Assembly: GCA_022822725.1 (NCBI GenBank)
Contig: JAJEAN010000002.1
Location: forward strand, 186,001-250,000
Length of the DNA: 64,000 bases
Direction: 5' to 3'
Source of the DNA: Candidatus Latescibacterota bacterium
GTDB taxonomy: Bacteria; JAAXHH01
Shown here: piece by piece, positions 32,178-40,999 of the stretch
Position numbering within the stretch: the stretch's first letter is position 1
How the letters are laid out: the number at the start of each line of letters is the position of its first letter
The notes under the pieces: model-generated
The model's database searches: none
Seen by the model: only the letters and a program-made list of their open reading frames with translations
What the model was told of the DNA's origin: nothing
Position numbers and translations under genes: made by a program

Positions 32178-34936
32178 ACCTCGGCCTGGCAATCCGGATC
32201 AACGCCCAGGTGGTGGGGGCCATCGTACGCAGGGACCTGCGCCTGGCCTTCAGCAACCCCACGGGATACGTCTTCGTTACGCTTTTCATATTCCTGAGCG
32301 CGGCCGCCGCGTTCTGGCAGGTCCCGTTCTTCCTGAACAACCTGGCGAACCTCGACCAGTTGAACGCCGTTTTCCCATACCTGCTGCTCTTCTTCATCCC
32401 CGCGCTGACCATGGGCGTCTGGGCCGAGGAGACCCGGCAGGGAACGGATGAACTGCTGTTTACGCTTCCGGCGACGGACCTGGAGATCGTCCTGGGAAAA
32501 TTCCTCGCGGTGCTGGGTGTATACACGGCCGCGCTGGCGCTGTCGCTGACCCACGTGCTGGTCCTGATGTTCCTCGGCAGTCCCGACCTCGGCCTGATGG
32601 TGGGGAACTACCTGGGTTACTGGCTCGCCGGCGCGGCACTCATCGCCGTCGGCATGCTGGCGTCCCTGCTGACGTCGCACGTGACCATCGCCTTCATCCT
32701 CGGCGCGCTGTTCTGCGCCGCCTTCGTACTCGTCGGACCCATCGCCGGCGGGATCAGCGACGGGCTGCGGGACCTCCTTTCGCCCCTGGGCCTGTTTACC
32801 GCCTTCGACGACTTCGCGCGCGGCGTCGTCAGTTTCTCCGGGCTGCTCCATTTCGTCTCCGTCGCCGGTCTGATGCTGTATCTCAACGTGGTGCTGATCG
32901 GCCGTCGCCACTGGCCCGTGCAGGCAGGCGGATACCGGATGGGGATCCACCACGGCGCGAGGGCGGCGGCGCTCGTCGTGGCGGTAATCGGGCTGAACGT
33001 CATCCTCGGCCGGACGGGCGTCCGCCTGGATGTAACCGCCGAAGGGCTTCATTCGCTTTCCGACGAGACCGTGCAGATGTTGTCGGACTTGGACCCGGAG
33101 CGTCCCGTGTTCATCCAGGCCTTCGTGAGTCCGGAGGTGCCCGAGTCCTACGTACAGACCCGTTCGAGCCTGATCGACGTGCTCAAGGAGCTGGACGCCG
33201 TGGGCGGCAGCCGGGTCCAGGTGCGGATCCAGGCCACGGAGATGTACACGCCCGAGGCCCGGGAGGCCCGGGAGCGGTTCGGAATAACCCCCCGCGAACT
33301 GCCGGACCTGCGCAGCGCCCGGTCGGGGTTCACGAACGTCTTCGCCGGGATCGCCGTCACCTGCGGACCCGAGGAAGAGGTGATCGGGTTCCTGGACACG
33401 GGACTCCCCGTCGAATACGAACTGGTGCGCAGCCTGCGCGTGGCCGCCCGGGCGGACCGGGCGAAACTCGGCATCCTCGCCACGGACGTGCGGCTCTTCG
33501 GGGGATTCGATTTCAACACCATGCAGAGCCGTCAGCCCTGGGCCATGACCGAAGAGTTGCGCAAGCAGTACGACGTGGTGCAGGTCCAGCCCCAGGAGGA
33601 TTATCCCGATGACCTGGACGCGCTCCTGGTCGCCCTGCCCAACACCCTTACCCAGCCCGAGATGGACCGGCTGTCGGACTACATCGCCTCCGGGAATCCC
33701 ACGCTGCTTCTGACGGACCCGCTGCCCTCCTTCAACCTGACCCTATCGCCCTCTGAGCAGAAGGGTGCCAGCGCCAATCCCTTCGCCGGCAACCAGCAAC
33801 CCGCTCCCGTGCCGAAGGGCGATATCCAGGGCCTGCTGCGCCGGTTCGGCGTGGAATGGACCACCGGCCTGATCGTATGGGACCGGTACAACCCCCACCC
33901 CGCCATGGCCCACCTGCCTCCGGAAGTGGTCTTCGCGTCCCCGGGCAACGAGAACCCGGACACCTTCAACCGGGAAGCCGTCAGCACCGCGTCGCTGCAG
34001 GAACTCGTCTTCATCTTCCCGGGCCGGCTGCAGGATACCGGTTCGGCGGACTTCACGTTCACCCCCCTGGTACAAAGCGGTACCATGTCGGGGCTGACCG
34101 CGTACTCCCAGCTCGTTCAGCGCAACTTCTTCGGCGGTTCGCAGCTGGTCCTCTCCAATGTCCCGCGGCGCGCAAGCCAGAACGCCTACACGGTGGCAGC
34201 CCACGTAACGGGCAACGCCGCTGGCCCGGTGGGCGGGGCCGGTAATGAATCCACCGCGGAATCCGCGGCCGGAGCGGTGGACGCTGCCGGAGCGGATGGC
34301 GCGGCCGGAACCGGAGAGAACGTGCCGGTCAACCTGGCCGTCGTGGCCGACGTGGATTTCGCTTCGCAGCAGTTCTTCGACATCCGCCGCATGGGCGCCG
34401 CCGGACTGCGCTTCGACAACGTCACCTTCTTTCTGAACCTCATGGACGTACTGGTCGGGGACGAGTCCTTCATCGCGCTGCGCAGCAAGCGGGTGCGATA
34501 CCGCACGCTCGAGACCGTCGAAAGGCAGACCCTGGCCTACACGGAGCAGCGGGTCAGGGACGAAGACGCCGCCGAGGAGGAGGCCCAGGCGGCGCTGGAC
34601 CAGGCCCGTCGCCGGCTCACGGCCCGCGTGGACGAGGTCCGCCAGCGAACCGACCTGGACGAACAGACCCGGCGGATCATGGTACGAAACCTGGAGGAAG
34701 TGGAGAACCGGCGGTTCGAGACGCTGCAGACCAATATCGAGGCCGAAAAAGAAGCCCGGATACAGGAAAGCAAAGAGATGATGGAAAGCCAGATCAGGCT
34801 GATCCAGAACACCATCAAGAACCTGGCGGCCTTGCTTCCACCCGTGCCGGTCTTCCTCCTGGGCGTATTCATCTTCCTCCGGCGCAGGCGGCGCGAGAAC
34901 GAAGCGGCCGCCGCCGCGCGGCGGCTGAGGAGCTGA
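32174..34936 (+). CDS. Fused ABC-2 permease and GldG-like protein
   Basis: A 920-aa fusion. Residues 1-245 are a GldF-type ABC-2 permease (IVRRDLRLAFSNPTGYVFV, EETRQGTDELLFTLP). After a further membrane helix the GldG-like periplasmic part follows (LDVTAEGLHSLSDETVQML, residues 290-760), interrupted near residue 680-715 by an Ala/Gly-rich low-complexity stretch. A Glu/Arg coiled coil (about 770-890) leads to a C-terminal membrane helix and RRRRR tail. In Bacteroidota gldF and gldG are separate genes. DUF4340 follows two bp later, the usual third partner. Confidence 0.88.
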   Translation: MNLGLAIRINAQVVGAIVRRDLRLAFSNPTGYVFVTLFIFLSAAAAFWQVPFFLNNLANLDQLNAVFPYLLLFFIPALTMGVWAEETRQGTDELLFTLPATDLEIVLGKFLAVLGVYTAALALSLTHVLVLMFLGSPDLGLMVGNYLGYWLAGAALIAVGMLASLLTSHVTIAFILGALFCAAFVLVGPIAGGISDGLRDLLSPLGLFTAFDDFARGVVSFSGLLHFVSVAGLMLYLNVVLIGRRHWPVQAGGYRMGIHHGARAAALVVAVIGLNVILGRTGVRLDVTAEGLHSLSDETVQMLSDLDPERPVFIQAFVSPEVPESYVQTRSSLIDVLKELDAVGGSRVQVRIQATEMYTPEAREARERFGITPRELPDLRSARSGFTNVFAGIAVTCGPEEEVIGFLDTGLPVEYELVRSLRVAARADRAKLGILATDVRLFGGFDFNTMQSRQPWAMTEELRKQYDVVQVQPQEDYPDDLDALLVALPNTLTQPEMDRLSDYIASGNPTLLLTDPLPSFNLTLSPSEQKGASANPFAGNQQPAPVPKGDIQGLLRRFGVEWTTGLIVWDRYNPHPAMAHLPPEVVFASPGNENPDTFNREAVSTASLQELVFIFPGRLQDTGSADFTFTPLVQSGTMSGLTAYSQLVQRNFFGGSQLVLSNVPRRASQNAYTVAAHVTGNAAGPVGGAGNESTAESAAGAVDAAGADGAAGTGENVPVNLAVVADVDFASQQFFDIRRMGAAGLRFDNVTFFLNLMDVLVGDESFIALRSKRVRYRTLETVERQTLAYTEQRVRDEDAAEEEAQAALDQARRRLTARVDEVRQRTDLDEQTRRIMVRNLEEVENRRFETLQTNIEAEKEARIQESKEMMESQIRLIQNTIKNLAALLPPVPVFLLGVFIFLRRRRRENEAAAAARRLRS

Positions 34937-34938
34937 TC

Positions 34939-36423
34939 ATGGATGAAACACGCAAGACCCTGGCCTTCGTCGCCGCGGCGGCCGTGGTGACCGCCGCCGC
35001 CTTCCTGGCTGCTCCGGCCGACCCGACGCCGGAAGCGTTCTCGGACCGCGGCGAGGCTTTCTTTCCAGATTTCGTCGATCCGAACGAGGCGGTCTCCCTC
35101 GAGGTAATCGACTTCGACGAAACGACCGGTCGCATCAACGCCTTCAGCGTGGTGTTCAAAGGCACGCGCTGGCGCATCCCCTCCCATCACAACTATCCCG
35201 CCGACGACAAGGACCGCCTGGCCCGAACGGCCGCAGGGCTCATCGAGGTCCGCAAGGACGACGTGGTCGCCGAGATCGCCGCGGACCACGAAGCGCTGGG
35301 CGTGGTGGACCCGCTGGACGAGTCGGTCGCCTCCCTGTCCGGACGCGGCAAGCGCGTAACGATCAAGGACGGGAACGACAACCTGCTCGCCGATCTCATC
35401 GTCGGCAGGAACGTACCGGGGCGTGAAGGCCAATACCGCTACCTCCGGGTGCCCGGACAGAAGCGGACCTACGCGGCACGGTTCGACGTGGACGTCTCTT
35501 CCCGGTTCGGCGACTGGATCGAAAAAGACCTGCTGGAAGTGGACCAGGCGCGTATCGACCAGGTGATTCTGAAAGACTACTCCATAGACGAAGGCACCCG
35601 CCTGCTGGACCAGCGCGACACGATCGTGCTGTCGCGAGGGGACCCCGACTGGACGGCCAACCGCTTGCGGACCGGGCAGAAGGTGGACGGGGTGAAGATG
35701 GAAGACCTGCTCAAGGCCCTGGACGAGCTGACCATCGTGGGCGTCCGGCCCAAGCCCGCCGGCCTTTCCAGGAGCCTGGAAGACAACGACGAAGGCATCA
35801 GCATCACCCGCGGCGATATGGCCTCGCTGCAGCAGAAGGGCTACTACTTCACGGGGGACGGCCAGCTGGTCTCCAACGAAGGCGAGACCGAGGTCCGCAC
35901 GGAGGACGGGGTCATCTACACGCTGCGTTTCGGGGAGATCGTGTACGGTGCCGGAGACGAGGTCACGGCCGGCATGACCAACTCGGACGGGACTGGTTCG
36001 GGAGCGGCCGGTTCGGGTGCTGCCGGATTGGGCGGGAACGCCGGCTCGGGCGCTGCCGGCTCGGGCGCGACCGGCGGTTTCGGCAGTTTCGGTGCCGGCG
36101 GCTTCGATGCCGGAGGCCCCGCGGGACCGGGCGAGAACAGGTATCTGTTCATCACGACCGGGTTCGACGCCAGCCTCTTGCCGGAACCGGCCCGGCCCGC
36201 CGACCTGGGGTTCCAGGCCCGGGCGGACTCCCTCTGGACCGATGCCGACCGGACCAATGCCGATCTCCACGAAAAACACGAGACCTGGCGGCAGCGCGTC
36301 GATACGGGACGCCGGATTTCCGCCGACCTGAACACCCGTTTCGCCCAGTGGTACTACGTGATATCCGCGGAGAGCTTCGACCGGATACGCCTGAGGCGCG
36401 CAGACCTGGTAACCTCCGAGTAG
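34939..36423 (+). CDS. DUF4340 domain-containing protein
   Basis: A 494-aa protein with one N-terminal membrane anchor (TLAFVAAAAVVTAAAFLAA) and a DUF4340 repeat body: WRIPSHHNYPADDKDRLARTAAGL, a second copy-like segment and a long acidic region. Near residues 350-395 is a Gly/Ala/Ser low-complexity insert. DUF4340 proteins regularly follow GldG-like genes and are thought to be periplasmic partners of the exporter. GAGGAG lies before the ATG. Confidence 0.88.
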   Translation: MDETRKTLAFVAAAAVVTAAAFLAAPADPTPEAFSDRGEAFFPDFVDPNEAVSLEVIDFDETTGRINAFSVVFKGTRWRIPSHHNYPADDKDRLARTAAGLIEVRKDDVVAEIAADHEALGVVDPLDESVASLSGRGKRVTIKDGNDNLLADLIVGRNVPGREGQYRYLRVPGQKRTYAARFDVDVSSRFGDWIEKDLLEVDQARIDQVILKDYSIDEGTRLLDQRDTIVLSRGDPDWTANRLRTGQKVDGVKMEDLLKALDELTIVGVRPKPAGLSRSLEDNDEGISITRGDMASLQQKGYYFTGDGQLVSNEGETEVRTEDGVIYTLRFGEIVYGAGDEVTAGMTNSDGTGSGAAGSGAAGLGGNAGSGAAGSGATGGFGSFGAGGFDAGGPAGPGENRYLFITTGFDASLLPEPARPADLGFQARADSLWTDADRTNADLHEKHETWRQRVDTGRRISADLNTRFAQWYYVISAESFDRIRLRRADLVTSE

Positions 36424-36426
36424 AAG

Positions 36427-38091
36427 GTGGCCGGTTTGACCCGAAATGACACCTGCGCGGAGGTCATCGCGCGGACCCTTCACAAAGCCGGCGTCCGTTT
36501 CGCTTTCGGGCATCCCGGCGGTGAAGTGCTCGAGCTCATCGACGCACTGGAACGGACGGGGATCCGGTTCGTCCTGACCGGGCACGAGTCCACGGCGGCC
36601 TTCATGGCGGCGGCCGTGGGACGTCTGACCGGTATCCCGGGGGTCTGCGTAGCGACCCTGGGACCCGGCGCGTGCAACCTGGTGCTCGGTGTGGGAACCG
36701 CCTGCCTGGACCGCGACCCCGTCGTGGCCATCACCGCGCGGACGTCGACGGAACGGCACCACCGGAGCAACAAGCAGAACCTGCCCCTGATCGACCTGTT
36801 CACCCCCATCACCCGGTGGTCCGTCGACCTCGAAGGTGCGGACGTCGAAGACACCGTGAAAACCGCGCTCTCCGTCGCGGCGGGGCCGCCGCGGGGCCCG
36901 GTATATCTCGCCCTGCCGTCGGACGTGGCGGGAAAGCCGGCCGCCGGCCACGGAACCGCGGATGGTACGGCCAGCCCGGACAGCGATGTCGGCCATCGAA
37001 CCGCGCATGCTCCGCCTCCAGTCCCCGCGGACGAAGCGGATCTTCCCCGCATCCTGTCCACGTTGAACGGCGCCGAAAGCCCCGTCGCCGTCGTCGGCAT
37101 CGCAATGGACGCGGACAGGGACGCGCCGGCTGTGCGGCGTTTCCTGCGCGATACCGGCCTGCCCTATGCAACGACCGTGCAGGCGAAGGGGATCGCCGAT
37201 GAGCTCGGAGACCGATTCCTGGGCACGATCGCGCCGGCCGCCGGTGAAGACCGGATCATCGAATGGCTGCAGCAAAGCGACTGCGTCCTGGGCATCGGGT
37301 TCGATCCGGTGGAGGTCTCCCGGCTCTGGCATTTCGACGCGCCGCTGCAGATCGTCGCCAACGCCCCCGTGGGTTTCGGCACCTTTACGCCGCCGGCGGC
37401 CTGCATAGGCGACGTGTCCGCACTCCTGGGCCGCATCGCGGAAGGATACCACGGGCGATGCCTGTGGACGACCGACGATATCGGTTACCTGAAGGCGCGG
37501 GTCGACGCCGTCTACCACCCGCCGTCCGCGGAGGGACCGGCCGGCATGTCGCCCTACCACCTGGTGGGCGCGCTTCGGGAAGCGCTCCCGGAAGACGCCG
37601 TCGTCTCCTCGGACGTGGGCGCGCACAAGAATGTAATGGGTCAGCGATGGCGGGCGCCGGAACCGGGCACCTTCCTCATGTCCAACGGCCTTTCATCCAT
37701 GGGTTACGGGGTAGGCGCGGCCATGGGCGCGGCCATGATTCTGCCCGATCGTCCGGTGGCGGCGATTACGGGAGACGGCGCCTTCGCCATGATGGTCCAG
37801 GAACTCGAGACGATCCGGCGTACCGGCATCGCGCCGTTGATCGTCGTCCTGTACGACGCTTCGCTGGCGGTCATCAAGATCGCCCAGCAGGCCAGGAACC
37901 TCCCCGTGACCGGGGTCGACTTCGCGCCGGTGGACTGGGTGAAAGTCGCCGAGGGATTCGGCATCGCCGCGGAGAACGTAAGCACCCCGGACGAAACCCG
38001 CGACGCCGTTTCGCGGTGGATGCGCCGACGGGAGGCGCGGGTCCTGGTCGCCCGCGTGGACGAGCGGCTCTACACCGGGTTGAAGTACTGA
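36427..38091 (+). CDS. ThDP-dependent enzyme, acetolactate synthase-like, with altered cofactor loop
   Basis: A 554-aa protein of the three-domain POX/ALS fold. The catalytic glutamate is in LTGHESTAAFMAAAVG. The C-terminal ThDP motif begins GDGAFAMMVQELETI, but where ALS enzymes have an Asn that completes the magnesium site (NNG or NDN), this one reads VVLYDASLAVIKIAQQ. A short low-complexity stretch (GHGTADGTASPDSDV) lies between domains. GTG start four bases after the DUF4340 stop. Reaction unknown: decarboxylase, carboligase or an inactive relative. It is out of place after an exporter operon. Confidence 0.82.
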   Translation: MAGLTRNDTCAEVIARTLHKAGVRFAFGHPGGEVLELIDALERTGIRFVLTGHESTAAFMAAAVGRLTGIPGVCVATLGPGACNLVLGVGTACLDRDPVVAITARTSTERHHRSNKQNLPLIDLFTPITRWSVDLEGADVEDTVKTALSVAAGPPRGPVYLALPSDVAGKPAAGHGTADGTASPDSDVGHRTAHAPPPVPADEADLPRILSTLNGAESPVAVVGIAMDADRDAPAVRRFLRDTGLPYATTVQAKGIADELGDRFLGTIAPAAGEDRIIEWLQQSDCVLGIGFDPVEVSRLWHFDAPLQIVANAPVGFGTFTPPAACIGDVSALLGRIAEGYHGRCLWTTDDIGYLKARVDAVYHPPSAEGPAGMSPYHLVGALREALPEDAVVSSDVGAHKNVMGQRWRAPEPGTFLMSNGLSSMGYGVGAAMGAAMILPDRPVAAITGDGAFAMMVQELETIRRTGIAPLIVVLYDASLAVIKIAQQARNLPVTGVDFAPVDWVKVAEGFGIAAENVSTPDETRDAVSRWMRRREARVLVARVDERLYTGLKY

Positions 38092-38217
38092 TTACCCCCG
38101 GAATTCTAGACGTTCCGTTTTAAGGTGCTGCGGTACGGGAAACTATCCGCGGTACAGCAAAAAATCGGTGGCGGTGAAGCGCCCTGTCGGTATATTGAAC
38201 CCACCATTATCAGATCC

Positions 38218-38260
38218 GGTGAGACGGCGGTCCGACACCGGTCCGGACCGCCGTCTCACC
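38218..38260 (+). terminator. Perfect 17-bp inverted repeat upstream of the PiT gene
   Basis: GGTGAGACGGCGGTCCG (38218-38234) pairs exactly with CGGACCGCCGTCTCACC (38244-38260) around a nine-base loop. It lies 127 bp after the ThDP gene stop and 33 bp before the PiT ATG. No T-run follows, so it may be a terminator of the upstream gene or an RNA structure in the PiT leader. Confidence 0.5.
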
Positions 38261-38292
38261 ACCCATTTGACACCGGGAGAGTAACTGGATCC

Positions 38293-39555
38293 ATGGGGAG
38301 CGACTTTACCCTGTATCTGGCCGTGGCGCTCGGGCTGTACATGGCCTTCTCCATCGGCGCGAACGACGTGGCCAACGCCATGGGAACCTCGGTGGGTTCC
38401 AAAGCGCTGACGATCAAACAGGCCATCCTGATCGCCGGTGTGCTCGAGTTCCTCGGGGCCTACCTGGTGGGAGGGCAGGTCACCAAAACCGTTCGGGGCG
38501 GCATACTGGATCCGGAGATTTCGGCGACCGCGCCGGAACTCATCGTGTACGGCATGCTCGCGGCGCTCATGGCCGCGGGTACCTGGCTCGTGGTCGCTTC
38601 CCGGCTGGGCTGGCCCGTGTCGACCACCCATTCGATCGTGGGCGCCATCGCGGGATTCGGCATCGTCGCCTTCGGTTTCAACGTCGTACAGTGGGAACAG
38701 CTGACCCAGATCGTCGCATCCTGGGTCGTCTCGCCCCTGCTGTGCGGCATCCTCGCCTACCTGATCTTCAGCGCGATCAAATGGACGATCCTCCGCTACC
38801 CGGACCCCGTGCGCCGGACCCGGAAATGGGCGCCGCTCTATATCTTCAGCGTCGTCGTCGTGATTTCGCTGGTCACCCTGTTCAAGGGATTGCAGAACGT
38901 CGACCTGGATCTCACGCTCGCCGAATCGCTCCTCTGGTCCGGCATCCTGGGCATCTTCGCGGTGATCGCCGGCCACTTCCTGCTCGGGATGATCGGTAAC
39001 CGGTCGAACGCCGAGTCCGCGGAGGCATCGTCCGGCGACGGCCAGATGGCCATCGTCGAGAAGATGTTCGGCGTGCTCCAGATCATGAGCGCCTGCGCCG
39101 TGGCCTTCGCCCACGGGTCCAATGACGTGGCGAACGCCATCGGACCGCTGGCGGCGGTGGTGAATATCAGCCAGTCCGGCATGGTCAACCCCGAGTCTCC
39201 GGTGCCCGGCTGGCTACTCCTGGTCGGCGGCATCGGCATCGTCATCGGCCTTGCGACCATGGGATACCGCGTCATGGCGACCATCGGCACCAAAATCACG
39301 GAACTGACGCCCACCCGGGGGTACTCAGCCGAATTCGCCGCGGCCATTACCATCGTCCTGGCCAGCCGCCTCGGACTGCCCATCTCGACGACCCAGACCC
39401 TGGTCGGCGGAGTCATGGGCGTGGGTCTCGCCCAGGGTGTCAAGGCGCTGGACCTGGGCATCCTTGGCCGGATCGCCGCGTCCTGGATCGTCACCGTACC
39501 CATCGGCGCCCTGCTGGCGATTTTCTTCTTCTACGTTTTCCGGGCCATACTTTAA
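38293..39555 (+). CDS. PiT-family inorganic phosphate transporter
   Basis: A 420-aa permease with the duplicated signature intact: GANDVANAMGTSVGS near the N-terminus and HGSNDVANAIGPLAAV in the second half, plus PVSTTHSIVGA and PISTTQTLVGGVMG. About ten membrane helices surround a central cytoplasmic loop (NRSNAESAEASSGDG). It imports phosphate with protons. I start at the ATG at 38293; the upstream in-frame extension covers the hairpin and is unlikely to be translated. Confidence 0.93.
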   Translation: MGSDFTLYLAVALGLYMAFSIGANDVANAMGTSVGSKALTIKQAILIAGVLEFLGAYLVGGQVTKTVRGGILDPEISATAPELIVYGMLAALMAAGTWLVVASRLGWPVSTTHSIVGAIAGFGIVAFGFNVVQWEQLTQIVASWVVSPLLCGILAYLIFSAIKWTILRYPDPVRRTRKWAPLYIFSVVVVISLVTLFKGLQNVDLDLTLAESLLWSGILGIFAVIAGHFLLGMIGNRSNAESAEASSGDGQMAIVEKMFGVLQIMSACAVAFAHGSNDVANAIGPLAAVVNISQSGMVNPESPVPGWLLLVGGIGIVIGLATMGYRVMATIGTKITELTPTRGYSAEFAAAITIVLASRLGLPISTTQTLVGGVMGVGLAQGVKALDLGILGRIAASWIVTVPIGALLAIFFFYVFRAIL

Positions 39556-39675
39556 ACCTGCGGACGGCCCGTCGACCTGGACCGGACCGGGTTCGCCAGG
39601 TCGGACCGAACTGATTCCTCCTGGGCGGCCGGCACGTTGGACCCTTCCAGGCCCTCGAATCGCCAGGAATCCCGC

Positions 39676-40437
39676 ATGACCGAACCCCTTCCGGACGCCG
39701 TCGAGCCCGAAGAGGTCCAACCGCCGCCGCGAATCGGGTTCACGGTCGTTTCCACCGCGCTGGTGCTGGGTGCTTACCTGGTGTTGCAGGTCACCGCGAC
39801 GGTCGTCCTGGTGGCCGTGCTGGACCTGGATCCAACCGAACGCATGGGCGACCTGATCGCCCTGGGCGTTCTCCTCTCCGCCATACCCTGTACGTTCCTT
39901 CTGCTGCTCATCCTGGACCGTGGCGGCCGCGCACGGGGCATGGACCCGCGAACCTGGCTTGCGCTCCTGCCGGTCCGGAGCTCGACCGTGCTCGGCTGGG
40001 CGATATTCGCCTTCGTGCTGCTTCAGCTGGCCGACCTGGTCACCGTGGAGCTCGGACGGTCGCCGATACCGCCGGTCATGGAGACGATCATCGAAACGAC
40101 CCGGTACACGACGCTGCTCTGGTTCGCGCTCGTGATCGCCGCGCCGGTCTTCGAAGAAGCGCTGTTCAGGGGATTTCTCTACGAGGGGCTGCGGCGGACG
40201 AAGCTGGGCGCCGGGGGAACGATCGTCGTCACCACGATGCTCTGGACGCTGCTGCACGCCGCCCAGTACGAACCGTTCTTCCTGGCGCTGATCGCCCTTA
40301 TCGGCCTCCTGCTGGGGATCGCGCGCGAACGTACCGGTTCGCTCTATGTCCCCCTCGCCATCCACGGGCTGAACAATCTCCTCAGCACGCTTCAGATAAT
40401 GGAAGAAAGGGACGCGCTCGTCAACGCGTTGTTTTAG
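39676..40437 (+). CDS. CPBP-family intramembrane glutamic endopeptidase
   Basis: A 253-aa membrane protein with the CAAX protease and bacteriocin-processing motifs: EEALFRGFLYEGL (motif 1, Glu pair), MLWTLLHAAQYEPF (motif 2 His) and HGLNNLLS (motif 4). Seven or so membrane helices. Family members cleave near membranes or process peptides; target unknown. AGGA precedes the ATG at 39676. Confidence 0.9.
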   Translation: MTEPLPDAVEPEEVQPPPRIGFTVVSTALVLGAYLVLQVTATVVLVAVLDLDPTERMGDLIALGVLLSAIPCTFLLLLILDRGGRARGMDPRTWLALLPVRSSTVLGWAIFAFVLLQLADLVTVELGRSPIPPVMETIIETTRYTTLLWFALVIAAPVFEEALFRGFLYEGLRRTKLGAGGTIVVTTMLWTLLHAAQYEPFFLALIALIGLLLGIARERTGSLYVPLAIHGLNNLLSTLQIMEERDALVNALF

Positions 40438-40452
40438 CGGAATGGTCCTGCT

Positions 40453-40629
40453 TCAGACGCCGAGGGCTTTCTTGTTCTCGGGGGTCAGCCTGGTCAGCGT
40501 GCGCTTGAACTTGTAGTGACCCTCTTCGGACTTGACAGGTTTGACCAGCAATACGGTCTGAACCTCGTCCTCCTGATTCTTATCGCTTCCCTTGGCCATC
40601 TTGGCTGCAAAACTTCGGTCCTTAGCCAT
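40453..40629 (-). CDS. Small basic protein of unknown function
   Basis: A 58-codon ORF: MAKDRSFAAKMAKGSDKNQE, then DEVQTVLLVKPVKSE and YKFKRTLTRLTPENKKALGV. A strong GGGAGGAA Shine-Dalgarno sits nine bases before the ATG. The amino-acid pattern (basic start, central beta strands, basic end) looks like a genuine small protein, reminiscent of ribosome-associated or zinc-ribbon relatives that have lost cysteines, but I do not recognise a family. It lies tail to tail with the CPBP gene. Confidence 0.6.
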   Translation of the reverse strand: MAKDRSFAAKMAKGSDKNQEDEVQTVLLVKPVKSEEGHYKFKRTLTRLTPENKKALGV

Positions 40630-40999
40630 TTCCGTTTCCTCCCAAACCTGGCATTTCAGCCTTATCGCATTTCAGCTTTATCGCATTTCAGCCCTATCGT
40701 CCCTGTTACCTTAAGGTTTGTTCAACGTCCAGCAACGTCCAATTTAACGACTCTGTCCTTCAAAAGCAACTTGAACCGGTTCATCCCTGCCCGATGCTGG
40801 CGAATTAATAAATGCAATACTCATAGATTTCTCACAGAAACATCATGCATTTAGTATATTTAATGGTTATATTTAAATAACACTTGTCGATTTTACATCA
40901 ACCTCAGGTTCCGAATCCGTCCTTCGCCGGCAAAGGTGCACGCATACTTCAAGCATCACAGGCATGCAACCGGCAACTTCAACCAAAGGGAGAAAACAG
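40630..40999. other. 370-bp intergenic region, AT-rich
   Basis: It separates the small basic gene from the large TonB receptor. It holds a 16-bp tandem repeat (40651-40698) and, at 40800-40890, an AT-rich stretch (TTAGTATATTTAATGG) likely to contain the receptor promoter. No gene seen. Confidence 0.6.
40651..40698. repeat. 16-bp tandem repeat, three units
   Basis: GCATTTCAGCCTTATC, GCATTTCAGCTTTATC and GCATTTCAGCCCTATC at 40651, 40667 and 40683, upstream of the small basic gene. Confidence 0.92.

Noticed and set aside
34537-37626. 1029-codon ORF on the minus strand
   Set aside because: It lies antisense to the GldFG, DUF4340 and ThDP genes, which have clear motifs. Long antisense ORFs are expected at high GC because of codon-position bias; the translation shows no domain.
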